Both the position numbers and the translations under genes were made by a program. A DNA stretch of 64,000 bases from Myoxocephalus aenaeus (taxonomy: Eukaryota; Chordata; Actinopteri; Perciformes; Cottidae), in assembly GCA_038501785.1 (NCBI GenBank), contig JBAMJR010000050.1:393501-457500 (forward strand), read 5' to 3'. Each line of letters begins with the position of its first letter. Within the stretch, counting starts at the first letter, position 1. The notes beneath the pieces were generated by a model. That model was not told where the DNA came from, ran no database searches, and was given only the letters and a program-made list of their open reading frames with translations. Shown in pieces: positions 11,200 to 21,311 of this stretch.

Positions 11200-11700
11200 C
11201 CAGGGTGGGGGATGCGCTGATTGTCACGTTCATTTTGGAAGCAATCAGTCTGATTGTTGTAAACATATAAACACTGTGGTGACACCCACAATGCGTAATT
11301 CTGCATAATGGATGCTCTGGCACTGCTAGATGACTACGTAAATGGAAGTATTAGGAGGGAACGAGTGTGTGCGAGTGGTCTCCTAAGGGACCACCTCACC
11401 CACGAGCACAGGCGTAGGCAAACGGTGTCAGAGAGGAATCCTTTTCTTGGCCTTTTCTTCACCGTGAAGAACCCATTGATCGGCAGGCTCATTTCCAGGC
11501 ATCAACATTCATGAGGGTTGATCATATATGGGCCTGTAGAGGGCAGGATCTGAGGCCGATCCACGGGCCAACATTTCCGAGTTGATCTGGGATTTATAAA
11601 AGGAGTTTTCACACTGGCAGGCGTACGCAATGTTTTATAAATCAGGATATTTTCTGGCGTACAAACATTTGTATGTAATCATTCATTGTGAATCCTACGC
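11200..11700 (+). mobile_element. Possible PIF/Harbinger remnant
   Basis: A leader-like stretch (about 11240-11307) precedes a HARBI1-like N-terminal fragment (11308-11514). It is followed by GGCGTACGCAATGTTTTATA at about 11620, the subterminal type of sequence seen at the 3' end of fish Harbinger elements. An A16 run (11710-11725) lies just beyond. I could not fix terminal inverted repeats or a 3-bp target duplication. Confidence 0.4.
11308..11514 (+). pseudogene. Fragment resembling the N-terminus of a Harbinger-type nuclease
   Basis: This 68-codon frame begins with an Ala-Leu-rich start and then SIRRERV (about residues 14-20). Fish HARBI1-like transposases have a similar opening, with an (A)IRRERVFRD segment before the structured region. 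After that motif the frame diverges, and the DDE nuclease core is absent. If the assignment is right, it is a broken remnant with a probable frameshift near residue 20. It could also be a chance frame. Confidence 0.35.
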
Positions 11701-11725
11701 CTTCTATTTAAAAAAAAAAAAAAAA

Positions 11726-12505
11726 AGTCATAATATTATGGATTTTATCCAACCATACATGGGAAATATTTTTTCTCTGGTATATTTTCAGCGGCAGAGT
11801 TAAAAAAACCCAACTCTCTCCCTTTTGCACATGCGAGATAGACGTCAAAACTGCCTTCCACGCTCTGCGAGCCTTTTAATCTGAGGGAACGCTCTCATCA
11901 CATCGACATCTTTCTGACTCAGTGTCACGGATAAAAGAGCTCTGGTTGGTGTGAATTCTCCCACGTTACGGCCTGTGAATTCTCCTCTTTGTCTGTTTCT
12001 CTTTCCCCTTGGCTCTCGATGACTTTCCTCCCATCGCTCTCTCTCCTCTCATCCCTGAGGCTTTCCTCCCTCTGCTGTCTCTCGCTCGCTCTTCTACTTT
12101 CTCACTAACAAGGACGCAGACTTGTTCTGCGTGCATACTGACTGACATAAAGCCATGCATATAGTTTCCATGAGCGCTGGGAGCCGGGGAGATGTGCGCT
12201 CTCTGTCAACATATAAGAGAGAATCTGTCCTGCAGACTCGGGCAGCAGCTGAACGATGTTCAAGAAATCTTTTTGATTGGCGCACATGCCACTGGAAATG
12301 AGTGTTGTTATGATCCATAAAACTAAGAATGAATGCAGTCTGAGGAGATTGAAACGCTCTGCATGTTTGATTAATGCATTTAATTCCCTTAATTTCCTGT
12401 TAAATCTTTTACGATTTTAAAGCCTTCCTGATATCTAAATAATTTGTTGGTGGATTTCAATGAAAACTGCGGCAGATATTGCTATAAAAACTGTATAATT
12501 CACTT
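11726..12505. other. Anonymous sequence
   Basis: Nothing supportable. There is a C/T-rich patch at about 11970-12100 and several overlapping short frames on the minus strand without family resemblance. Confidence 0.5.
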
Positions 12506-12652
12506 CTTCATTTACTCATAACCAGTAACATATAGACTGATATTTACACATCTGAACGCACAACTCACATTATCCTCTTTTATTATAACACAAAAATTAT
12601 TCAAATAGCACTAGTGCTTGCACCTTTTTTAGTTTGGGAATGCAATTTTCGA
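12506..12652 (+). repeat. Dispersed repeat, copy 1 (inverted partner at 53849-53996)
   Basis: It runs from CTTCATTTACTC through CCAGTAACATATAGACTGAT and ATTTACACATCTGAAC to TAGTTTGGG and GCAATTTTCGA. The reverse complement of 53849-53996 carries the same words in the same order and spacing, with small indels. The family is not recognised. Confidence 0.8.
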
Positions 12653-12861
12653 GTAGAGGTCTAAAAATAGGTGGGTGAGAGTTCCTCTCCTCAAATGGTG
12701 ACCCAGTCGCCGTATACTATTGTTGGTATTGTATGCATCTGCAAGCCACTGGAAACATTTAATATCGACATTTCTGAACCAAAAATACATTTCATGCTAA
12801 CGTTCCATACCAGCCTTGTATCACGGTTGCAGAGACACGCGATAGCACGCGGTTATAGCAC

Positions 12862-12888
12862 GGGGGGGGGGGGGGGGGGGGGGGGGGG
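12862..12888 (+). repeat. Poly-G run (27 G)
   Basis: An uninterrupted homopolymer. It creates the poly-Gly segment of a spurious 169-codon frame. Such a run can form G-quadruplex structures, and its length is likely to be unreliable. Confidence 0.95.
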
Positions 12889-12988
12889 TAGCGCATATGA
12901 ATATACGTCAACTTACATTTACGTTTCGGCATGGCTGCAGATGTCATGTGCTGTTGTAAACAATGCAACTAGTGGAGGTGGCACGGTG

Positions 12989-13084
12989 CTCAGTGTTGCC
13001 AGATTGGAAATGGCGAAGTATCGTACCAAAGGCTCCAAATGGTCGTATTTGGAGGATAATTATCGTGCATCTGGCAACACTGAG
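12989..13084. mobile_element. Small inverted-repeat element (MITE-like)
   Basis: A perfect 16-bp inverted repeat, CTCAGTGTTGCCAGAT at 12989-13004 and its complement at 13069-13084, bounds a 96-bp stretch. CAGTGTTGCCAGAT resembles the terminus of known vertebrate DNA transposons. No clear target duplication was found. It is non-coding. Confidence 0.55.
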
Positions 13085-13204
13085 ATCGGTCGACCAATGA
13101 CAGTTCTCTCTACAGTCAGAGCTCGCGCAAGAAGGTGGAACGTGAGGGAGATACCATTTCCAAAACTTGTAAGGGCGTAATAACTAGTTTGTGAAAGACC
13201 CAGA

Positions 13205-13323
13205 GAAACACAAATATCCAACGAGGCAAAATCCCGGACGTTTTTGGAATCCCTGCCGGACGAATTTTTTTAGGTCTCGAAAAGAGGACATGTCCGGGGA
13301 AAAGAGGACGTCTGGTCACCCTA
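13205..13323 (-). mobile_element. Lone terminus of a TAGGGTGACCA-type hAT element
   Basis: The right edge is GTCTGGTCACCCTA (13310-13323), the same terminal sequence as the right end of the element at 27355-31104. Inward lie GTCCGG and AGAGGAC words (CCGGACG, ATGTCCGGGG, GAGGACGTCTGG) typical of this end. No left end TAGGGTGACCA was found upstream, so the copy is truncated or heavily rearranged. Confidence 0.65.
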
Positions 13324-16300
13324 TTGTTGGAAGAAAAAAAAGGATCACGTTTGTGTTAAAATAATAACGCGACAACGTAAGAAAACAACGTAAGATAACG
13401 ACCAAAACTACCGTAAATTAACAACGACATCCCTTCGTCTACAGTCAACATTTGCTCTTTGTTTCACACGAGACAGGAACAGCGGTCTCCTGGGTGAAAT
13501 GTGTCTGTTGCTCTGGCTTGTCAAGAACCAAGCTCAGACTGATTTGGTTCCTGTGCAATATATTATATTCTTTATTCTACAGAGGAAAATACTGGAGGAC
13601 ACTAGCGAGTGCTGTTTCCCCGCACGTGTTCCAGTTGTGTGGGGTCTGCAGCAGCAGAGAGGGGGTAGAACTGTACATACTGGACGTAGGAAGTCTTTTG
13701 GGAGAGACGATTTATCACAGGTGACCCAGGGGAGAGGAAGGAGGCCAAATAAAGCGCAGGTGTCGCGGCGCTGCCGTGCCGAGGCCGTCCTCATATTTCT
13801 CTGACCCGTCTCTCTTTGTCCTCCAGCACTCGCTCTGACTCCGACACCACACCCTGCTGCTGCGTTACCGCATCTTTATCTCTTTGCTCGTTCCACCACG
13901 CTCTGCCTGCAAGCCTCCTGAACAAAGAGAGGGTCCTTTCTCTTTGTCGACGAGCTGAAAAGATCTTTTTTTTTTTTAAATCAAACAAAAGCTTCAGGTT
14001 GCATTTTTCAGCATTTTGCTGCACATTAGGGGGCGGCCGGACAAAATGTCAGATAGCATCCCCGGTGGGAACATGATTATGATAATGGGGATGGCAGATT
14101 AACAACGCTCTCGGGTCGAATGGGATCGCGACGACAAACCTCCTCGACGTCACGCACAAACATCACGCGGACTGACAGCGTGCAACATCTCAGAGCTGCG
14201 ACAATAAAACCCACGACGAAATCCGAAGACAAAGAGAGGAAGAGACGAGCGCGAAGAGAGACGCCAGGGTAAACGTGATTGAGCGGGAGGAAGCAGGAGA
14301 CACACATTCTCCCCGTGAAGACGTCATCCATGTGAACTCGTAGACGACCTCCAGTTGCAGTTCTGACACCGCTGTCAGCCAGGAACATTATGGCAAAGAA
14401 GGACTTGCTATATTTTCCTCAATCCCTGCGCGCTCCGTTTTTTTATTGTGCCATTTGCATTAGGTATAGCACCTCGGGAAGCACTCAAATCGCATTAGAG
14501 CGAAAGGAAATGAAATCCGAGGCCACGTATTGATGTTCCCCTCATCCCTTTCACCGAAGCAATTAATTCAGATTTATGGCAAACTCAGCACACGCAGTCA
14601 TAAATACATTCTCATCTAAAATGAAGCAGCGCTACACGGGCTCACGAACGACTAAATTAAGTTATCGACACCAACATTGTTATCAGGTTTTACAAATGAC
14701 AACATCAAGCTGAAATATATTAGGGTAATTTTCAAAGCAATGCTAATGAATTTCATCTTTAACTGTCAAAATGGTAATGCTTTTTTAGACTTGATACATT
14801 TTAATTAAGGGGATAAGAAGTTAAGATGTTATTTATCATCACGGGTAGAATTTACATGTTACAGCTGCGCAGGAAACCAGGCGATAGAAGTAGGACTTTT
14901 TAAATGTGTATTGAACGAATAAAACGAAATAAGAGATAATAGAAATAATTACATTGAAATGCCTGCCATAATTAACATACATTTTTCAAACATGTGAAAA
15001 TGCAAGTCCAGCTGTGCAACTTGTTAAGAGCGTGAAACACTGTTATAGTGTGTACATAATGTAATATAAATACAATCATAGAGATGCACAATATGTGTGA
15101 ATTTTATAGTAGAAAGAGAATTTTATAAGTAGAAAGAGAATATAATATAACAGATCATCAAAATATAATAACTGTTAGATGTTGACATTATCTGAAATGT
15201 AACGCGTGCAGAGCCGCTGCACTAAATGAACATTTGACAGGCAACATTTCAAAGCGAGGGGTTTCTGAGGAATTGAAGCTGATTGGTTGTTTCCCTCGTT
15301 CTCTTGCAGCTGAACATCCCACTCTGCGTCTTCTACCCATCAGACATCTCAATACCAGAGAAGAGACTGCAGAGCCACTGGGTTAGAGGGGAAGTAGAGG
15401 CAAACAGAGCAGTTTGGGTTATTTTATTTTCCTTTAAGAAAAAGCAGTGGATGGAGCTGATTGCAAAAACACCTGTGAGACTATCTTTTCCCTACGTGTA
15501 GCTTTTTTGTCCTACTATTTTCACTAATCTCTGACTCCAGCCAGAGCCTTTTAACATTTGACCTCCATAATATTGCGTTTAAAAGACAAAACATATCTTT
15601 ATAAGGATCCGTACAATGTGGTTATTGCAACAAAGATATGTACTGAGAGGGACATTTTACAGTTTATAGTTAATGCTGTTTCTAAGTTACCTCAAACATA
15701 TCATTGATGTCTTTAATGCACCAAAGCTGCAGGTATCAGCAAAACTGATATAAATGTATCGGGCTTATTTCTTTTTAGGAAAACTTTGGAAAACCCAGAT
15801 TCAGTCTTTTTTTTTTATGTAGGTTTTATGTCGTAAGTGACTGTCTTATTCTCATTTTGTGGGATGGAATGTAACAGTTGGAAAGACTCATGTTTACGTC
15901 TTTTAAGAGTTCAGTCAAAAAAATAAATGGACCGTTGGCGTTGTGTAATTGCATATTTAGTTGTGCAAAGAAGATAATACTGTGCATGGCCAGTGCAGCA
16001 ATATGTGAATTCAAATATAATGTAATTGCTTTAAAAGAGACATTTTGCATGAATTTGAAGCTTGCAGTTTATATTAAGTAAAATTATATATTCCAGCCTT
16101 AACCAACACTGCCATATTATTTAAATCTACATTATTATATTGGAGTCTGAGAAATAAATCTGGATTCCCCTGAATGTAGGTACTTGCATATTAACATTAA
16201 TTATATTTAAGTTGGATCCTCCCAACTAAAAACTCCCATGATATGAATGTGACATCAAAACATTTCAAAAATCGACTCCATAGAGGACATTTGTTAAAGA

Positions 16301-16840
16301 CACATCCTTTGTTTGCCGACAGTTTGGCCGCTTGAGAACATCAACTCCCTCTGCAGGACGCGTCAGATCATTCAGCGTCAGACGACGGTGGAGCAAACAG
16401 GTGGAGCGCCCCACCACCTGCAGCAGCAGCGGCCCGCCGCAGCAAGCCGAAACACTGATTCAGCAGCGTCTGCACTCGCCAATCACCTCGGGGAAACAGC
16501 GAGAGGTCCCACTGCAATAACAGCACATCAGGCGCCTCAGAGGAGAGCAATCAATTAACAGCAAGTTGTCTGTGGCTGCTAATATATCTATCTTTTTTTC
16601 TGTCTCTTTCATACCGCGCAACCCCTCCCTGCTGTTCCCTCCATCCCTCATGCCTTTCACTTTTTTTGCTTTGAGGAGAGGAGACAACTTCAAATACCAG
16701 TTGTCGTCACAGCAGCCGTCTCCCTCCTCAGGCATAAATATCCCATCAGCCGTGTAAAGCGAACGGATTCCTGAATACAGTAAGCTGCTCCGACACTTTC
16801 ATAAAATATTTAGTTACATAGGCAACTGTGGAGCACAGCA
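13324..16840. other. Anonymous sequence, 3.5 kb without recognised genes or repeats
   Basis: No exon, transposon or RNA gene that I can support. 14390-14640 is of ordinary complexity, without low-complexity or terminal repeats, and would be a reasonable place to test for a conserved non-coding element. 16400-16450 is CAG/GCC-rich. Open frames are short and unrelated to known families. Confidence 0.5.
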
Positions 16841-16886
16841 TGTGTGTGTGTGTGTGTGTGGGTGTGTGTGTGTGTGAGAGAGAGAG
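16841..16886 (+). repeat. Interrupted (TG)n followed by (GA)n
   Basis: TG units with one GG interruption pass into AG units. A shorter TG tract and a CGCG-rich stretch follow at about 16997-17024. Confidence 0.85.
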
Positions 16887-17104
16887 ACAGCGTTGGAGTG
16901 TGGGAGTGTGATGCGATTAAATAAAGGCAGTTGGGGGTTGAGGAGCTACAACAGCCATGAAACATCGAACAAAAGAGAGGAAGTCTGAAAAATTGGTGTG
17001 TGTGTGTGTGCACGCGCGCGCGCAAGAAAGTTTGTTGTACGGTAAGTTCTGAGAACTCGATATATTATTGCACTTTCAAACATGAAGCCTATATAGCGGA
17101 TCAG

Positions 17105-17770
17105 CTGCCCGTGAGGATGTACTTGAGCTAAATGCTGACGTCAGCATGCATGCTCACAATGACGATGCCAATGTGCGTGTGTTTCGTGTGCCTCGCGACA
17201 ATGTTTACCACGTTCGCCATCTTTAGCGTGTTTGCAGGCTAACAAATGCTCATTAGCACTAAACACAAAGCACATCAGCTTATAGGCTGATGGGAACGCT
17301 TTTTGGTTTTTGCAAGTAGTTGGTCATAAACCAAAGCATTGGGCACAAAATGAAAAGTTGTTTTTAAAGCGTTGGAACACTGTGGCTACAGAGGGAGTTG
17401 TGTGAAGTATGATAAATTGATGCCACTTGAGCCATCGGCGGTTGTGGCTGAAGACCAGAAGCAAAGATGCTCTATCACAAAGATGACGGCAACTGTGGAA
17501 GACACTTCCTGTCTCCTAAGTGTGGTGTGTCTTCGCCAAACTTAATATTCTCCATTTTAAGTGGCAAAATGTTCGGAAGATACATGGCTTTGGAAAAAGA
17601 GAAAGTCCAATATTTAATTACCTGGTTGCACTCAAGGAAAAGTCAGAGAATCACAGTCAGCAGGATTCATCCTCTGGGGACAATGAATGCCTGTAAAACA
17701 TGTCACCGTAACTCATGCAGTAGTGGTTATGTTTCAGCCTGGACCAAAGTAGTCTTGCATCGCCGGATCT
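17105..17770 (+). repeat. Degenerate copy of an abundant teleost dispersed repeat, first part
   Basis: Characteristic words occur in the order remembered for a very common fish repeat: GCTCACAATGACGATGCCAA, CATTAGCACTAAACACAAAG, GGCTGATGGGAA, TTGGTCATAAACCAAAG, ATTCATCCTCTGGGGA, CCTGGACCAAAGT. Diverged and non-coding. An open frame of 107 codons (17467-17790) lies inside it and is not a gene. The end of the same repeat reappears at 18425-18505. Confidence 0.65.
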
Positions 17771-18424
17771 GTACCAACACTTTGTTTTAGCGCTCTGCCA
17801 GCGCTGTAGGTTTGGCTAAACTAATTCATTAATCATAATCGTCTTTGGCGGCATTAAGCCCAGGATGAAGCGACAGTGACTTTGCAAAATAGTGTCGGGA
17901 GGGTACTTGTTTTGATAGAACATTTGCATGTGGGGAGGGGGGGTCCTGGCGATAAAATGGCTAAATCCACGCAAAAGAAAACACCACATAAAACATTAAA
18001 AGACGCACGTCGACTATGCAATAATACTTTTACCGATCATTGGTGCCCTAAACGTGAAATCTGCCTACGTATCAGCTCTAGACTCGTTAAAACCACAGAT
18101 GATTTGATATCTGTACGTGGAAGAACGTTATCAAACCAATGCAACAGAAGCTCGAGTGAAGTGGAACAGAGTCAATGACGCGCGGCGCTGCCAGAGTTGT
18201 GTCAAACTACCTCCGACTGACGATGGCAGTATTTGAAATCCGGCAAACATACAAGAAAGTCCCTGATAATGTTCTAAACATACTCTTTGTACGTCTTTAC
18301 AACCATTCACATAAAGAACCAAGCCGGCCTGCCTTATTGCACGGTCCAATTCTCACCATTCTGCAGGCAGATAACCTCTGGGGAGTAGAGTTCTGTCTGA
18401 AATAGCCTGCCATAGGAAGGCTTC
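17771..18424. other. Unidentified segment interrupting the dispersed repeat
   Basis: The dispersed repeat breaks off after CCTGGACCAAAGT (about 17737-17749) and resumes with GAGGACCAAAGTGG near 18435, so this segment may be an insertion. It holds a plus-strand frame of 100 codons (17876-18178). Its internal Met is followed by a basic AKSTQKKTPHKTLK stretch, with Cys and His residues downstream. I do not recognise it, and no terminal repeats or target duplication were found. Confidence 0.35.
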
Positions 18425-18505
18425 CACGCATTCAGACGAGGACCAAAGTGGCGGAGAAGCCAACATTGCCATCCCTAGAGCCATGCTGCTAGTGGGGTTA
18501 AAAAC
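18425..18505 (+). repeat. End of the dispersed repeat begun at 17105
   Basis: ACCAAAGTGGCGGAG, CCAACATTGCCATCCCTAGA and GCCATGCTGCTAGT follow the remembered 3' end of the same family. Confidence 0.6.
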
Positions 18506-18685
18506 TGCGATTTTAGCTATTCATGAAGACTGAAAAAACAAATACCAATGAGAAAACACACAAGCTAAGTGAACTGAGTGTAAGAGGAGTGTTCAGTTAC
18601 AGAGTGATGTGCGAGAGAGTGGATCATCTTGTTGATAGGCACTTTATTTCCTTCCTTCTTTAGATACTTTGCGCATGTGTGTATG

Positions 18686-19501
18686 CAGGGCCGGCTCTAG
18701 CCCTTTGGTTGCCCTAGGCGAGATTGAGTTTTGCCCCCCCCCCCCCCCCCCCCCCACAATACTTTACATCACTGAAGAGACATATATTAACTTAACTGCT
18801 TTACTTTGCATAACAGTTTTTCACCCACTTATAATTCTACTATTCTACATTGCAGTTCAACAATAAATGGTGTACCGACAACAAACACCAGAATAGTTTC
18901 AGAACAATTTCTTTTTTATTATTTTAAATAATTTATTACACACTCAAAGTTAGGATTAAATTAACTCTATAAACTGTGCAAAACACTCTTTTTTCCAAAT
19001 ATGTTTATTGAACAAACCTCAAAACATGATACAAGCTGTATAGGGGAATAACTATGGTTAACCAGGTTTGACAGTCGAAGTGGCCGCGCTTTCAGATCGC
19101 GCACATTTTTCAGACCGCACAAACAATTTTTTTCTTTTGGAGTGAGCCATCTTTGCAATAGAAGATCTTTGATGTGACGTATCGAGTCTTGGCCAATCAG
19201 CGTCCCGTTTTCTCGACAAAAGAAAATCTGATGTTTGGCCGAGTTGTTGTCTTCTCCGTAATAGAACATCTTTGATGTGACGTGTCTTGGCCAATCAGCG
19301 TTAAGATGTTTACAGCGCCCGTTTCTCGATATGCGTGTACTTGATGAGAAAACTCACAGCTGAATCGTCCCTGCTCGCAGGAGCCAGCGCCACCCCCCCG
19401 GTCGCGTGGTCGCGAATTGCTCACAGTGCTGAAATGTGCGCTGTGAGGGCGCCCCCAACCCATTTGTCGCCCTAGTTCGCCTATAGCAATCGCCGGCCCT
19501 G
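18686..19501 (+). mobile_element. Non-autonomous hAT element, 816 bp, perfect 8-bp TSD
   Basis: The element starts CAGGGCCGGC and ends GCCGGCCCTG, a perfect 10-bp terminal inverted repeat. It is flanked by TGTGTATG on both sides (18678-18685 and 19502-19509). CAGGG-type ends with an 8-bp duplication are diagnostic of hAT transposons. Inside are a C22 run and two tandem-like modules of about 40 bp (19164-19203 and 19267-19302). Both contain CTTTGATGTGACGT and CTTGGCCAATCAGCG, giving CRE/ATF-like and CCAAT-box motifs. No transposase remains, so it would depend on an autonomous relative. Confidence 0.93.
18734..18755 (+). repeat. Poly-C run (22 C) inside the hAT element
   Basis: A pure homopolymer 48 bp from the left end of the element. 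Confidence 0.95.
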
Positions 19502-19509
19502 TGTGTATG

Positions 19510-20069
19510 TGTGTCAGCTGTGATGAATGGGCGAGTGCTGCAGGACGTCTCGGGGCCGGCGACTGTGATGATGGCAGAGCAGACTCTTCTAATGAAAACT
19601 GACTGTGAGGCTCAGGTTCAGCAGCAGCGGAGATTTCCGGCAATATTTCACTTCTCAGTATTACACTGTCAAGTTTATAAAAGCACTCTGCTGGCTCCGG
19701 ATGAATCCATCAGCAGTCAACCCCACTCACTTCTTCCTCTTTTGTTTTCTTGTTTTCATCTGCGGATGACATTCCCAAATGTGTTTGTTGCTGAACCTCA
19801 GAGTCAGAAAGAGTGCAGGCAATTTATTTCAGACTGACATATTGAGCATTTTTCAGAACATGTGATCATCTATGGGGTGTGACCGAGTCAACCAAAGACT
19901 GATGGTCCCCCACCCACTAATGTAATTGAATAATGTAATTTTCTACTTTTCTCCCTTGTTTATTGTCTCATGTTAACGTGGTTCTTGTCCATTTAAATAC
20001 GCGTTAGAAATGAATGCTTTACATGTATAAGAACCTGATGTGCATGTCAGTTTAACCAGATGGCAAACT
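19510..20069. other. Anonymous sequence
   Basis: No gene or repeat recognised. A 108-codon frame (19511-19837) has no family resemblance. Confidence 0.5.
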
Positions 20070-20233
20070 CGGGTTCTGGAAAGTGAAGCCAATGCGGAAG
20101 TGCATAAAACTTGTATTTTTCTACTGGCCATCAGGAGGCAAAAATATTTCTAATAGTATATAAGTCTATGAGAATATGGTCTAGTTTTCATTTATTTATG
20201 GTCTAGTTCATTTAGAAAATGAGTAAATGATGG
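20070..20233 (+). repeat. Dispersed teleost repeat, left part, split by an LTR-like insertion
   Basis: Words such as GAAAGTGAAGCCAATGCGGA, ATAAAACTTGTATTTTTCTA, CTGGCCATCAGGAGGC and AAGTCTATGAGAA occur in the order remembered for a common fish repeat. The sequence is interrupted after GAGTAAATGATGG and resumes at 20688 with TTTGGTCCCATTT. Confidence 0.65.
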
Positions 20234-20687
20234 TGTCACGTGCAGGCAAAAAGGAGGGCAAAAAAGGTCAGCGGGGATGGACCCAAAAGCAGAGAGACAC
20301 GAGGGAACAGAGGGACGATCAAAGGTAAGTTTTATTAAAAAAGGAAATCTTCAAAACAAAACGTCAAAAACAAAGTCAAAAATGTATAACAAACAAAATC
20401 CCCCAAAAATCCAGAATGTTGGGAAACCAACTCTGGGGAAACATAGCAGAGCAACAGGGCGCTAAGTAGGGAAACATACCGGGAAAATACGCAGACGCAC
20501 CGACACTAAGACAGGAGACACAAGGGGTTTAAATACACTGGGGAGGCGCAGGTGATTAGACACAGGACGAATCAATTAGGGGCGGGGCAGACAATCTCAA
20601 AGGCGGAATAACATACAAAGGACACAAGAGGCAGGTAAATTAAAAATAAAGCAGAAAACAAACTAATCAAAACCCAAGACCGTGACA
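20234..20687 (-). mobile_element. Solo-LTR-like insertion, 454 bp
   Basis: The segment starts TGTCACG and ends CGTGACA, giving LTR-type TG...CA ends. On the minus strand it has an LTR-like layout: a GC-box-like GCCCCGCCCC, then TATTTAAAC as a TATA-like element, then AATAAAAC as a poly(A) signal about 95 bp before the end. It interrupts a dispersed repeat that continues on both sides. The flanks suggest a 4-bp duplication with one mismatch (ATGG and TTGG). There are no internal genes, so it is best read as a solo LTR, probably of a Gypsy-type retrotransposon. A non-autonomous DNA element is the alternative. A truncated relative lies at 3873-4170. Confidence 0.6.
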
Positions 20688-20880
20688 TTTGGTCCCATTT
20701 GGTAAGTAAAGTGGACGATGAAGCAGGGTATGCTCTGGGGCGGGCTGCCCCGTGATTGGCAGGTCCATATTTAGCAGAGGAGCACTTCGGTTCACACGGT
20801 CAAAATGTCAAATGTCAGGCTTCAAAACGACTACGTCCACTGTTTATACACAGTATGTGAGTTTAACCAATGTTTCCATA
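20688..20880 (+). repeat. Dispersed teleost repeat, right part
   Basis: Continuation of 20070-20233 after the insertion: GGTCCCATTT, AAGCAGGGTATGCTCTGGGG, GTGATTGGCAGGTC, GGCTTCAAAACGACTACGTC, TTTATACACAGTATGTGAG. Confidence 0.65.
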
Positions 20881-21266
20881 GTCAACTTTTTTTAGGTGTG
20901 AAAATTGTAGTGCAGATTTCCATTTGAATCTAACGTGTTAGTTTTCTTTGCTGAAACATTCAACATCTCAGACATTTTCTGGGATGAGAAACACGGGAGC
21001 GGCAATAGAAACTATAAATATAGGCTCTTTGAAACCAGCGCGTCAATCAAAAGTAGCTTGTGGGGCTCCAATGTGAACGGGATGATTGCCGGGCCTCTGT
21101 ATGTGTGCATGACTTCACCCTCGCATGAATCAGGGCGTACAACATCATTTACAGACGAGCGCACGCTTGCACTCTGCTCGCGTGCCTGTCCATATGGTCA
21201 CCACTCATCTCAGCCAAGGGCACTGCAGCCGTTCCTCCTGACAGACGAGTCACTCAGAGCTGAGAG

Positions 21267-21268
<2 letters not shown>
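20881..21268. other. Anonymous sequence
   Basis: A 161-codon plus-strand frame (20935-21420) runs through this stretch into the CT repeat. It shows no family resemblance, and its Ser-Leu run is repeat-derived. Confidence 0.45.

Positions 21269-21307
<39 letters not shown>
21269..21307 (+). repeat. (CT)n microsatellite, about 19 units
   Basis: Pure CT dinucleotides. They generate Ser-Leu or Arg-Glu runs in the frames across them. Confidence 0.95.

Positions 21308-21311
<4 letters not shown>

Noticed and set aside
12671..13180. 169-codon plus-strand frame with a poly-Gly stretch
   Set aside because: It runs through a 27-G homopolymer and an inverted-repeat element. It has no domain and its length depends on the G-count.
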